DNA from: Sabellastarte sp. h YS-2021
Lineage: Eukaryota > Annelida > Polychaeta > Sabellida > Sabellidae
NCBI GenBank assembly: GCA_964017235.1
Contig: OZ024928.1
Span: forward strand, 86,733,566-86,797,565
Length of the DNA: 64,000 nucleotides
Direction of reading: 5' to 3'
The notes beneath the pieces were generated by a model. It saw only the letters and a program-made list of their open reading frames with translations. It ran no database searches and had not been told where the DNA came from. Within the stretch, counting starts at the first letter, position 1. Each line of letters starts with the position of its first letter. Of this stretch, positions 21,716 through 31,949 are shown one piece after another. A program made the position numbers and the translations under genes.

Positions 21716-21959
21716 CAGCTAACTTTGTACTTTTGAATACCATTTGCATGGCACAACTTTTGTGTCCTTTTCTAGTTTCACCTCTACTCAGAAACCCAAA
21801 ACACACAGTCAGCTGACACAAAGCCTGTTCACGGGAACTGATTGCTTGTTCAAGTTAGCTTTGCTAGTGGCTGTCTTGATGTTTTATACAGCGAAAACCA
21901 AAAGAACTGCTGCTGTTTTAAAAATTAAAAGTAGCATTATTATATGCATCTGTTTGTAG
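21716..21959 (+). other. Probable intron end before zinc-finger exon 1
   Basis: No conserved coding sequence. A short open frame (21744-21959) ends in the TAG of the acceptor itself and has no counterpart upstream of zinc-finger exon 2, so I treat this as intron. The acceptor tract is TGCATCTGTTTGTAG, with AG at 21958-21959. Confidence 0.6.
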
Positions 21960-24644
21960 GCAGTGGAAAATTTGACCAAGTCAGCTGGGCTCGTCCAAGG
22001 ATCTAGCAGAAATATAACTGGCACAGAGTTAGTTGAACAGCTTATTGATGTTGTCAGTCCAAAAACTCCAGGAAATTCAGTGTCTGTTGGCTCTTCTGTT
22101 GATATTTACCAGCTGCAGGATAGTACAGTTCAAGTGCAGATCAGTGCTAGTGATGACACAACAGTTGATAATGATGTGGAAGAAATATTTCTTGTGAAAA
22201 ACGAAAGTCCTTCAGCGACTGATGTTCAGTTAGTTAGTTCTGTAATTGACCAGGGGTCCACTTCAGATTTCATACTTGTTCAACCAGATTCAGATTTACA
22301 AGTTACAAAATTAAGTACCAATGCTATCATGAATGAAAGAATTCCTGCCAGATCTGAAATTTTCAGTTCAAACAGTTTTGAATTTGTTGGTAACACTCCT
22401 GCTGGTTCAAAGGAATATAAATGCCTGTTGTGCAACAGCCTTACTTCAGATATTATTCAGCACAGATATGCTCATTCTGATCAGTACCCTTACTTATGTG
22501 ATCACAAGGGCTGCTGTAAAGCTTACAAACGAAAGAGGAATTTAAAATATCATGTCCTCACCACCCACACAGCAGTGAATCCAGTATGTAGGTGTTCAAA
22601 GTGTGGCAAAGTTTTTAAGTCTGAGTATTTACTGAAGAAACATATCAATATTATTTGCACTGACATGCGTCCATTTGTTTGTAATATCTGTGGAAAAAAA
22701 TTCAAAACTGCCCAAAGCAAGGCTTATCATGAAACGATTCATGCAAATACCAGGCCATTCAAGTGTTCTGTTTGCAATAAAATGCTGGGAAGTAAGGCCC
22801 ACTTGAGAAGACATGAAATGGATGCCCACACAGAAAATATATATCAGTGCCAATGTGGTAAGAACTTCAAATCCTTACGAAGATACAAAGAACATTATAG
22901 AGCTATCCATGATCCAAGCAACCCTTACAGATGTAGTTATTGTCAGAGAAATCTGAAAAATGAGGAGTCCCTGAAGAAACACCAAATCACACACACATAT
23001 CCCTATTCATGCAGGATCTGCAAGAAGGGCTTCAAATTATACATTATGTGCCAGATTCATGAAAAATCCAAACACCAAATTCCTCATTGTGAACTGGCAG
23101 AGGTTAATGACCACACATGCCCGATATGTAGAAAGGAATTCAAGACAAAGCTAAGCTTGTACAGTCATCTAAGCATTCACTCTGGTGATAAACCATATAA
23201 CTGTGTAAGATGTGGAACTTCTTTCCAGACAAAGCAAAGATTGCAATCGCATAATCTGAATGTTCATGTTGATCGTCGATTTTCCTGTGGTGAGTGTGAC
23301 AAAAAATTTAAAAGCCGCTCACACTTGAAAATTCACCTGGAAAGCCATGATACCAGTTACTCCAATCGGTACCAGTGTGATGATTGTGGTATCAAGTTTT
23401 CATCAAAGAGTTACTTGAAAATACACAAAGAAAAACATGTGAAGGGCACTGTCAAAGCAGTTACTCATATTTGTCCATATTGCAAACAGCTTTTTCCTTC
23501 CATCAAGAATGTAAAAATTCACATTAAACAAGAGCATCCACATATGCCAGGTTATGATGAATGTGCTCATGAATGTCCAATATGTGGTCAAGTTTTCAAA
23601 CAACAAAAACACTTGAGTGGCCATCTACAAAATGTTCATGTTGAGAAACATCTCCCTTGCCCTGAATGCCCCAAGAGGTTCAAAAACACCACTCACTTGA
23701 AGATACATATGGCAAGCCACATAAAACCATATCAATGTCTGCAGTGTGGTAGTAGATTTGCCACTGAGAAATATTTAACAACTCACAGAGCCAAACATGA
23801 GAAAGGCTTTGTGGCATTCACTTGCCCATATTGCAGTAAAGAATTCCCTTCTCCGGGCACAGTAGATGCACATATAGAGCAGACACATCCAATGATGCCC
23901 AAGATAGAGAGAAATAAAGAGTCTAAAGAAGTCCTCAAATATAAGACTCAGAACTTGTTAATTTTTAATTGTGAATTATGTGTAGCTCAATTTGCAGCCG
24001 AAACCAAGCTGACTGACCATGAACTTAAATGTCATTTTGATCCTCAGAACAGATGTCGCTGCAAAAGATGCAATGTCCAGTTTGCCACCCTTAGAACCTT
24101 GAAAATGCATCTTTTCAGTGTCCATGGGCAAGGTTTGCAGTACTGTTGTGGGCTTTGTGGCAGAAAATTCTGTCAAAGGGTGGATCTGTATAAACACGAA
24201 GGTGTTGTTCACAGTAAATTTCATGGTGTGAACTCAGTGGATGAGATATATGGTATGCAGAATGTAACAAATTTTTTTGTTTGTCTCGTTTGTAAAATGG
24301 TTGCCTCTGATGAAGATGACTTGATTAAACACGAAAGAACTCACAGAAATGAGGAATTTTCATGCACATTGTGTGGATTCAGGTTGACTGATCTGGATGG
24401 TTTCAAAAGGCATCTATGGTCTTGTGCTCCATTAACTTGCATCTACTGTAAAGAAAAATTTATATCAATTGAGGATTATCAAGACCACATATGGAGACAT
24501 GAAAGCGGGGAAATAATATCAAGGTGTGATGTGTGTGGTCTCTTATATTCTTTAACAACAAGTCCATGCAGACATAAAGGTGACATCAAGTCTCTTAATG
24601 AGAAGCCTTTCAACAAAATGCTGTTGTCAACCTTCAAAAACTGA
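21960..24644 (+). CDS. C2H2 zinc-finger protein, terminal exon 1
   Basis: 894 codons open from a splice acceptor; the frame begins GCA GTG GAA (AVENLTK), with no ATG at the boundary, so an upstream coding exon in phase 0 is expected. Residues 1-150 are acidic and Ser/Thr-rich without a recognised domain. From about residue 152 there are roughly 24 C2H2 fingers. Odd ones: finger 2 has CX4C (CDHKGCC), finger 3 ends in Cys (HINIIC), finger 6 has CXC (CQCGKNFKSLRRYKEH), and the second from last ends in Cys. Linkers are irregular, not the TGEKP type. It ends KMLLSTFKN. It probably binds nucleic acid in the nucleus, but the target is unknown. A paralogue lies at 54419-56272. Confidence 0.92.
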   Translation, partial: AVENLTKSAGLVQGSSRNITGTELVEQLIDVVSPKTPGNSVSVGSSVDIYQLQDSTVQVQISASDDTTVDNDVEEIFLVKNESPSATDVQLVSSVIDQGSTSDFILVQPDSDLQVTKLSTNAIMNERIPARSEIFSSNSFEFVGNTPAGSKEYKCLLCNSLTSDIIQHRYAHSDQYPYLCDHKGCCKAYKRKRNLKYHVLTTHTAVNPVCRCSKCGKVFKSEYLLKKHINIICTDMRPFVCNICGKKFKTAQSKAYHETIHANTRPFKCSVCNKMLGSKAHLRRHEMDAHTENIYQCQCGKNFKSLRRYKEHYRAIHDPSNPYRCSYCQRNLKNEESLKKHQITHTYPYSCRICKKGFKLYIMCQIHEKSKHQIPHCELAEVNDHTCPICRKEFKTKLSLYSHLSIHSGDKPYNCVRCGTSFQTKQRLQSHNLNVHVDRRFSCGECDKKFKSRSHLKIHLESHDTSYSNRYQCDDCGIKFSSKSYLKIHKEKHVKGTVKAVTHICPYCKQLFPSIKNVKIHIKQEHPHMPGYDECAHECPICGQVFKQQKHLSGHLQNVHVEKHLPCPECPKRFKNTTHLKIHMASHIKPYQCLQCGSRFATEKYLTTHRAKHEKGFVAFTCPYCSKEFPSPGTVDAHIEQTHPMMPKIERNKESKEVLKYKTQNLLIFNCELCVAQFAAETKLTDHELKCHFDPQNRCRCKRCNVQFATLRTLKMHLFSVHGQGLQYCCGLCGRKFCQRVDLYKHEGVVHSKFHGVNSVDEIYGMQNVTNFFVCLVCKMVASDEDDLIKHERTHRNEEFSCTLCGFRLTDLDGFKRHLWSCAPLTCIYCKEKFISIEDYQDHIWRHESGEIISRCDVCGLLYSLTTSPCRHKGDIKSLNEKPFNKMLLSTFKN

Positions 24645-24810
24645 ATGATTTAGATAGACCAATCATACCTGCTCTGTGTTTATATTAGCTGTAAGTCATA
24701 TTGTATGGTTTTCTATGATGTGAATGGATGCTGAGGATTCGGAAAATGTCACTCAGTTGAAAGCCTCATAGCTGATGATTAATGCTCATTTTGAGACATG
24801 AAGTGGTGCT

Positions 24811-24816
24811 ATTAAA
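24811..24816 (+). promoter_or_regulatory. Candidate poly(A) signal, zinc-finger exon 1
   Basis: ATTAAA about 165 bases after the stop codon, the only good variant signal before the SINE at 24936. Confidence 0.5.
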
Positions 24817-24935
24817 TATCATGCCCCCAGATAAATTTTGAAAAGCAGAAACATTTATACTTTTGGGATTAGCAGATAATACAAGTTTTAAATGATTGGT
24901 TGTGTTGTTTTTGGTCAGTGAATTCATTAATTAAG

Positions 24936-25169
24936 GGGGCCACGGTGGCAGAGTGGTAACACTCTCGCCTTCCACCTCTGAGGCCAGGGTTCGATTCCTG
25001 GCATGGCCTCATGTGGGAAAGCTGGTAGTTGCTTGTCGTTGGTCGGCAGTTTACAGTACAGAACCCTAACGAACTGTATGTACTGGTTTCCTCTGCCCTT
25101 CCAACTACCCGTCGTGATATGACCTGTACAGTGTTGAAAGCAACGTAAATCCCCAAATAAATAAATAAA
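24936..25169 (+). mobile_element. tRNA-Gly-derived SINE (type A), copy 1
   Basis: The head GGCCACGGTGGCAGAGTGG through GGGTTCGATTCC to GGCC folds like tRNA-Gly with anticodon region CTTCCAC; A box TGGCAGAGTGG, B box GGTTCGATTCC. The body contains GCTGGTAGTTGCTTG, CAGTTTACAGTACAG and GTTGAAAGCAACGTAAA, and the tail is (AAAT)n. Short AATTAAG-like direct repeats flank it. Similar body sequences in type A and B suggest a shared central domain, as in mollusc SINEs. Confidence 0.9.
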
Positions 25170-25238
25170 TCACAAATTAAGTTGATATAAAAAGAGAAAT
25201 GTAACATACAGTTACAGTGTGGTTACTATACAAGGTAT

Positions 25239-26015
25239 TATTATTGTGTTAATACATCCTATCCAATGGACAATTGCTAATCCGGTCGGCGCAGACCGGC
25301 CCGCCAAACGACAGAAAAAGTCGCCTTATATGTGTCATTATGAACACACAAGCTGGCCGGTCTCACTGTGCACTCGCAAGGTGGCGCATTGTACTTCCTT
25401 GCTGTCTAGGCAATGTGACATCATAGCATCTTTTTCATTTGGCGCGTGACTGTGCAGAAGGACTTTTGTCTTTATTTCGCAAGTTGTTTAATTTGGTGAA
25501 TATTCTTTGGAAAACGACCTTTTTTTGTTTTGTTAGTGATTTAGTGAGTATTGTGGACAAACATGGCATCTCCTGGCCAGAGAAGAGGGGTTTGTGGACA
25601 TGCTATGGCAGTTTTGACCAACACGCTCATTGTGCCCGTTGTAGGGAAAAGAAGAAGGGTTCTGACCCCTGTGTTAAACGAAGCGTTTGTCCTTCATCCA
25701 ATATTCTCACTGAAGATCAAAAGCTTAGATTGGCCACTCTCGTTTATCAAAAGAAGAAAGAAAAGCGGGAATTGAAAGCTCAGACTGAGGACACTACCCT
25801 TGAAGATGACGTCACGTTGCCTAGACAGCAAGGAAGTACGATGCGCCACCTTGCGAGTGCATAGTGGGACTGGCCAGCTTGTGTGTTCATAATGGACACA
25901 TATAAGGCGACTTTTTCTGTCGTTTGGCGGGCCGGTCTGCGCCGACCGGATTAGCAATTGTCCATTGGATAGGGTATTAACTTATAAAAATTTAATTTAC
26001 TTATTAAATTTGCAA
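25239..26015 (+). mobile_element. Internally deleted DIRS derivative (copy 4)
   Basis: 777 bp: left terminal repeat, a ~240-bp gag start, then the right terminal repeat directly. RT, recombinase and internal complementary region are absent. Ends match full copies (TTATTGTGTTAATACATCC at left, ATTTGCAA at right). It could only move with help from an autonomous copy. Confidence 0.9.
25563..25806 (+). pseudogene. Truncated DIRS gag start in copy 4
   Basis: Starts MASPGQRRGVCGHAMA. A one-base loss after this moves the rest to another frame, where FDQHAHCARCREKKKGSDPC and KKKEKREL match gag of copies 1 and 2. It breaks off at GAAGATGACGTCACG, where the right terminal repeat begins. Confidence 0.85.
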
Positions 26016-27495
26016 TTTACTGCCTTAGTAACTGTATATTTAATATTTTTTCATGTTAACCAAAGTTATGAATATCATTACAGCTTTAAATGTATTGTAT
26101 AAATGTGTGGTCTTTTGAATAAGTACAGTTGTTATTATATAGAACTATCATCTCCAAGTGTTTGTACCAGATTACTTTCTTTCGTGTACCCAATTGAGTC
26201 TAAAAAAAACCTGCCAATAATTGTATCCCCGGACGAAAGTCAGGGATACTTAGGATTCACTACGGTCACGCCGCCGCCGCAGGGATTTTCTTTCAGACCT
26301 TTCAGATTTGTTATGTGAGTATATACGGCCAATGCCACGAATGCTATTGTTTTGTGACATTGACCTTCAATTTCAAGGTCACTGGTGGCCTCTTAAAGGT
26401 CAGATTTTGGCCATTTTTTCACATTTTGGCCCAGTTCTCGTATACAGAAAGTTAAATCATCCTTTGGCTGGTACATATAATACATATATATGTCCTCTGT
26501 AAGCATGCAGAAATTTGACCTTGAGGCTCTTCACTGAAGGTCATCCACAGACCGCCAAAGTACATCACCGAGGCCATTTTGGCCTTTTTGGAGATATTTT
26601 CACACTCAATGCTGACTATATTGCATGGAAACTATTGAAAATGGCTTTGGAGGTTGAGTACATGATGGAGTACCAGCATCCAGTTTGTTGACCTTGGCTA
26701 TTGTTTTCAAGGTCACCTTAGGCCTGCTAAAATGCCTGTGAGGCCATGTACCTCTTTTATTATTGGCTGTTACCGCTCTAACAAAAAAAAATGTTATACC
26801 ATGCCTTCTCAAATTTGCAGGACATATTCATAACCATAAAATCTTGCCTGGGAATATTTTTTGCCTCATTTTGAAAAACAAGATGGCCGCCAGGGACATT
26901 TATTCGACTTAAAGCAAGGACTTTTGTTGGCCCTCTAGAGCAATGATATTATAGGTAGAGATCTCAAATTCGTAGAATATGTTCTGCATTACAAAATCTT
27001 GACTGGAAATATTTTCGGCCTCATTTTGAAAAACAAGATGGCCGCCACGGGCGTTTTTTTGTCAGTCATGAAAAGTGCTTATATCTCCCTTATTATTGGT
27101 CCTATCGGTTTGGGATGGTAAACCAACCTATAGGAAATCATGGGCTGGGAATCTTTTGGTGTGGTCGGATTTGACCTTGGGCTCCTCCAAGGTCAAACAA
27201 GGATAGCTAAACCTAAAAGTGCTCATAACTCACTTATTATTGGTCCTAGAGGTTTGCAATGTGAAACCAACTTTAGTTATAGGAAATCATGGCCCGGGAA
27301 TCTTTTGATATTGTCAGATTTGACCTTGGACCCCTCCTTAAAGTCAAACGAGCATAGCCAAACTTAAGAGTGCTTAGAACTCACATATTTTTGGTCCTAG
27401 AGGTTTGGGATGGTAAACCAACCTATAGGAAATCATGGGCTGGAATCTTTTGATGTGGTCAGATTTGATCTTGGGCCCTTCCTTCGAGGTTAAAA

Positions 27496-27972
27496 GAGGG
27501 GCCACGGTGGCAGAATGGTAACACTTTTGCCTCCCACCTCTGAGGCCGGGGTTCGATTCCTGGCACGGCCTCAAGTGGGAAAGAGGGGGCTCGGTGGTGT
27601 AGTGGTTAGAGTTCTCGCCTCCAACCTCTGAGGCCGTTGGTTCGAATCTCGGGCCGGGCGCTTCATGTTGGAAAGTTGGTAGTTACTTGCTGATGCCCGG
27701 TGGTTTACAGTGCAGTATGCACTGCTTTCCTCCACCTGTAAACTACCTGTCGCAATATGACCCTGGCTGTTGAACGCGACGTAAAACAACAAATAAATCT
27801 AAATCTCAAGTGGGAAAGCTGGTAGTTGCTTGCCGTTGGTCGGCAGTTTACAGTACAGAACCCTAACGAACTGTATGTACTGGTTTCCTCTGGCCTTCCA
27901 ACTACCCGTCGTGATGTGACCTGTACAGTGTTGAAAGCGACGTAAAACCCTAAATAAATAAAAATAAATAAA
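27496..27972 (+). mobile_element. Type A SINE, copy 2, split by another SINE
   Basis: The tRNA-Gly-like head is at 27496-27569, the remainder at 27819-27972 after the type B SINE. The AGGTTAAAAGAGG before it and AGGTCAAACGAGG after it look like a diverged 13-bp target duplication (two mismatches). Confidence 0.88.
27584..27804 (+). mobile_element. Type B tRNA-derived SINE nested in type A SINE
   Basis: The head GGGCTCGGTGGTGTAGTGG to GGTTCGAATCTCGGGCC is tRNA-like with A and B boxes. The body shares TTGGTAGTTACTTG and GTTGAACGCGACGTAAAAC with type A. It is flanked by the perfect 14-bp duplication CTCAAGTGGGAAAG (27570-27583 and 27805-27818), proving insertion into the older SINE. Confidence 0.93.
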
Positions 27973-28516
27973 TCAAGGTCAAACGAGGATAGCAAAATCT
28001 AAAGTGCTTATCTATCGCTTTTTCTTGGCCCTAGAAGTTTGTAATGTGAAAGCATCCTATAGGAAATCATGCACTAGGAATCTTTCGATGTGATCAGATT
28101 TGAGCTTTGGCCCCTCTTTCAAGGTCAAATGAGGATGGCCAAAATTTAAAGTGCTTATAACTCGCTTATTCATGTTGCAATGTCACACCAACCTATTGGA
28201 AATCATGGGCTAAGAATCTTTTGATGTGGTCAGATTTTACCTTGGGCTCCTCCTTCAAGGTTAAGTGATGGTTGATTGGCGAGTTTTTTTTCTGGTGGAT
28301 ACAACTTGCATCGGTTCTCCGATGCGCTACGTGTAGTTACATTTGTATCTTTCATTAAGCAAACATTTTGTTTACTTAGTGTCAGTACAAGTTGCTCCCA
28401 TAAACACTTAGGCCCCCTCCCCACAGGGGTATATTTGTGTCAACCATAATACTCTGTATGTCACGCTTCAACCATGTCCTGTCCGGGGATACACTGCGTC
28501 GAGACGCAATCTCTAG

Positions 28517-29145
28517 TTTATCTATTATATATTACATTTGTCTTGTACCCTACAGTATACTCAGCAAGTTTATAGAATTGTCTCATAAAATTTTGGAAGT
28601 GTCCTACATTTATTTACAATAGCTATGTTTTATACCTAAAATGTATTTGATAGCCATCTTTAGCAGTTGAAGAAAAATAAGATAAATACAATGTTAATTG
28701 GACTATCTTTCTACAGTGTCTAACTTAAAGTTGCTTTTTATTACAAATAATTAAGTTACATGTAGAGTTGCAGTTGGCTTTAATTTTCCAAACCGATTAT
28801 TTGTTGGTGATAGGTCATAACCGGTTATTAATTGGTTTTGAAATTATATAAAAAATCTCTTCCAAAATGACATAGGAAATATACATTTTCATCAGTTATG
28901 TTTATTAACCTCTTATAATATTTTATTGAAGTTTGAAAAAAAAATTGCACAAATAATTACATTTTATTACATTAATGTTGAATGCAACAACTGACTGAAA
29001 AATTTATAACCTGTTGTAGCTTTTATTGTTTTTATAACAGAACCATCCAACAAACTGATAAGCCAGTTTTCCATTTCCAGTGATCCTTGAGGAACTATTT
29101 TTGTTACTGTCATCTATGATTTGTCTGTTAGCGCATTAAAAAATA
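28517..29145. other. No gene recognised
   Basis: AT-rich sequence between the family A element and DIRS copy 3. No coding frame, RNA gene or repeat could be assigned. Confidence 0.5.
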
Positions 29146-29340
29146 TTTTTATTGCGTTAATACATCCTATCCAATGGACAATTGCTAAACCGGTCGGCGC
29201 AGACCGGCCCGCCAAACGCCAGAAAAAGACGTCCTGTGTTTCCACCGGCTGGCCGGTCCCAGTACTGTGCATTCGCCAGGTGGCGCATGGTATTTACTTC
29301 CTGTCTAGACAACATGACGTCATAGCATCTTTTTCGTTTG
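29146..29340 (+). repeat. Left inverted terminal repeat, DIRS copy 3
   Basis: Starts TTTTTATTGCGTTAATACAT. Includes the CCGGTCGGCGCAGACCGG palindrome and TGACGTCA at 29315-29322. Confidence 0.9.
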
Positions 29341-29799
29341 GCGCGTGTACTGTGCAGACGTGTTTTCAACATCTCCAGAATTTTAAAGGAAAAGTGTGCT
29401 TTATGACGGATTTTCAACCTTATATGTGGATATTTTCAGTGTAGAAGTGTTATCTTCTGCTCAAGCACGGATATACATTTAGAAATCTGCTGGAAACGCT
29501 CCCTAGCTGACTCAATTTAGTGTTGATGATAGGGCAGTTATGAAGACGGTATATATATATAAATGCAGCCATTTTCTAGTTTCCTCCCATTCAACCATTG
29601 TGTTGTTAGGGGCAGATCGACAATATTGAGGAATTATGGATTTTCTACTTACAGGTATTTTTATCCGTGTCTTTTGTTTGAATGTACCATCTGTAACATT
29701 CCAGCTACAGTCACCATAGAAACATCTTCTACTACTACAAATGCAAATCACGGAAAACTTCAGTCTACGTAGTTTTCAACACTGTATATAGAGGGAATT

Positions 29800-30300
29800 C
29801 CCCTTCCAAGCTGCATTCTTCATCAGAGCGCACTGGTACCGACTTCTCTGCTGTAAAGCATCAGTCACACCAGCCCAGCTCGCGTATTTGGTATTTTTTC
29901 ATCAGAAGCATGAGATGAATTCTTCAGAGCGCACTGGTACCGACTTCTCTGCTGTAAAGCATCAGTCACACCAGCCTAGCTCGAGTATTTTTTCATCAGA
30001 AGCAAGAGGTGAATTCTTCAGATCTCTTCAACCGACCTCTCCAGTATTTACTACATAGAAGGAACTTTTGTCACTCTCAGTTCCACCCTTATGGACCCGG
30101 CACCTGTGTCGGTAGTAAGGGCAGTGGATGGCCAGGAAACTGGTTTGAGTGTACAGCCGGCTGAGAAGAAGAACCGACTTCAGACCGGCCAGGAATTTCA
30201 TCTACAGAGTGCACTGGCCCAGGCTTCTCTGCTTTTAAAGCAACAGCCGGCCGGCCAGCTAAAAGAACGCGACCTCTGACGTCATATCCAGTCAGCCAAA
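29800..30300 (+). pseudogene. Gag remnant of DIRS copy 3
   Basis: Repeats of CGCACTGGTACCGACTTCTC recall the RTGPD repeats in gag of copy 2. 30088-30150 matches the gag segment of copy 1 around 676-720 (DPAxVSVV.AVDGQ). No continuous frame. Confidence 0.7.
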
Positions 30301-30739
30301 CGCGTGTCTTCACGAAACTGGTCACGTGTTTTCACCGACCAGTCACGAAGTTTATCACGGAATTCACCGAACAATAAGGTCGGTAGTACGTTCTTTGCAC
30401 TCACGTCTACTGTGATTCCAGTTTTAGTTCCTGTAATCCACCTCCAGCGTACTGGTACAGACTTCTCTGCTACAGACATCAGTAGACCAGTAAGCTTACG
30501 TTTACTGTGATATAAGGAAAGAACACCTCTAGTGAGGGTGTATCCCCGAAGTTAGTCACGTGATTTTCCGACCAGTTCACGAAGCTGATCTTCATCTCCA
30601 ACCAGCCAATCACGTTGTCCCTCCGACCAGCAAGCTGGTCACGTGACACACCGACCAACATTTGTTTCTAAATATAGCTCACAAGGGCTTTCCCAGCAAC
30701 TGTCAAAATCTACAAATAAGACGTGCGTTCAAGATAGTT

Positions 30740-31440
30740 GTAAAATTTTTTCAACAACTGGTTACAGAGTGTATCGACCAGTACCGGCTATACAGCCTTG
30801 TACACTTGTTTCAACAACTGGTTACAGAGTGTACCGGCTATACAGCCTTGTACACTTGCTTCAACAACCGGTTACAGAGGAATTAATGGAGGAAACTGAA
30901 TTCAACACAAGATAGTTGTAAACTTCATTCAGCAACTGGTTACAGAGTGTACCTACTGGCTACACAGCCTTGTACACTTACTTCAACAACTGGTTACAGA
31001 GTGTACCGACTGACTACCGGCTAAACAGCCTTGTACAGTTACTTCAATAACTGGTTACAGTATGTACTGACCGGCTACTGGCTTCACAGCATTATACAGT
31101 AGCCTCAACTGGTTACAGTGTACCGGCTACACAGCCGTGTACACTGGCTTCAACAACTGGTTACAGAGTGTACCGGCTGGTACTGGCTACACAGCTTGTA
31201 CACTCCCTCCAACAACTGATTACAGTATGTACCAACCGGCTACCGGCTTCACAGCCTTATACAGTAGCCTCAACTGGTTGGCTTCAACAACTGGTTACAG
31301 AGTGTACCGGCTGGTACTGACTACACAGCCTTGTACACTTCAGTAACTAGCTACAGAGTGTACCGACTGGTACTGGCTACACAGCCTTGTACACTTGCTT
31401 CATTCTATGGGTTACAAGTCTACTAACAGGGTGTTGGCTA
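30740..31440. repeat. Minisatellite inside DIRS copy 3
   Basis: About a dozen imperfect units of roughly 55 bp built from CAACTGGTTACAGAGTGTAC, a (G)GCTACACAG segment and CCTTGTACACT. It is not present in copies 1 and 2, so it expanded after or during decay of this copy. Confidence 0.85.
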
Positions 31441-31949
31441 CACAGTCCTTACTGTACAGTGCTTCAACCCAACTGGTAACAAAAAAAAAAAAAAAAAAAA
31501 AAAAAAGCTGGCTAAATATAGACCAGTAGCTGTCAAAATTCGTTGGTGACCCCAACGTGCCAGTTTTTGCCGGTTACAAGAATTACTGGTTACAGTAAAG
31601 TACCGGGTATGGAGTCCGGGTACCGGATAGAGTTGCCTAAGGTTAATTGGGTTACAGAGAATTCTTAAACTGGTCAGTGATCTTGATGATAGGACAGTTT
31701 CCCAAGCTACTGCCAGGCAACCTTCCCTTATCACACCTCTCAACAACCTGTTATCGGTGCTGGACTTGACTGCAGAGATAATAATCAATTTTGTCATCAG
31801 GTCCGGCCAGGGGACTGACATATCACATATGACAATTGCTCTGTAAATGCTGCACCTTGCAGGCTGCTGGCCCGGGGCAAAGAGTTTGTTAATGTGAAAA
31901 TAAGACCACAATAAAAACAGAGAGACTGTTAACCTGGATCATTGTCACC

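Larger units (their letters stand above)
26224..28516 (+). mobile_element. Family A Helitron-like element, copy 1
   Basis: The 5' end TATCCCCGGACGAAAGTC folds on CAGGGATA. Near the 3' end GTCCGGGGATA is the inverted copy of the 5' end, followed by the perfect hairpin GCGTC-GA-GACGC, then AATCTCTAG. Ends of TC/CTAG type between A and T fit the Helitron insertion rule, while the inverted subterminal copy fits Helentron/Helitron2. The body has repeated AAGATGGCCGCCA and TCAAGGTCAAA-type segments. No protein domain is seen. It carries a nested SINE pair. Confidence 0.75.

Noticed and set aside
21744-21959. Short open frame before zinc-finger exon 1 as an upstream exon
   Set aside because: It ends in the TAG that forms the splice acceptor, has no conserved domain and no counterpart before exon 2.
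24936-25010. tRNA-Gly gene
   Set aside because: It has tRNA-like boxes but continues into a SINE body with an (AAAT)n tail and recurs at 27496 and 38587. The acceptor stem is imperfect.
31438-31911. 157-codon minus-strand frame
   Set aside because: It runs antisense to the decayed DIRS copy 3 and through a poly(A) tract that yields a phenylalanine run; no domain.
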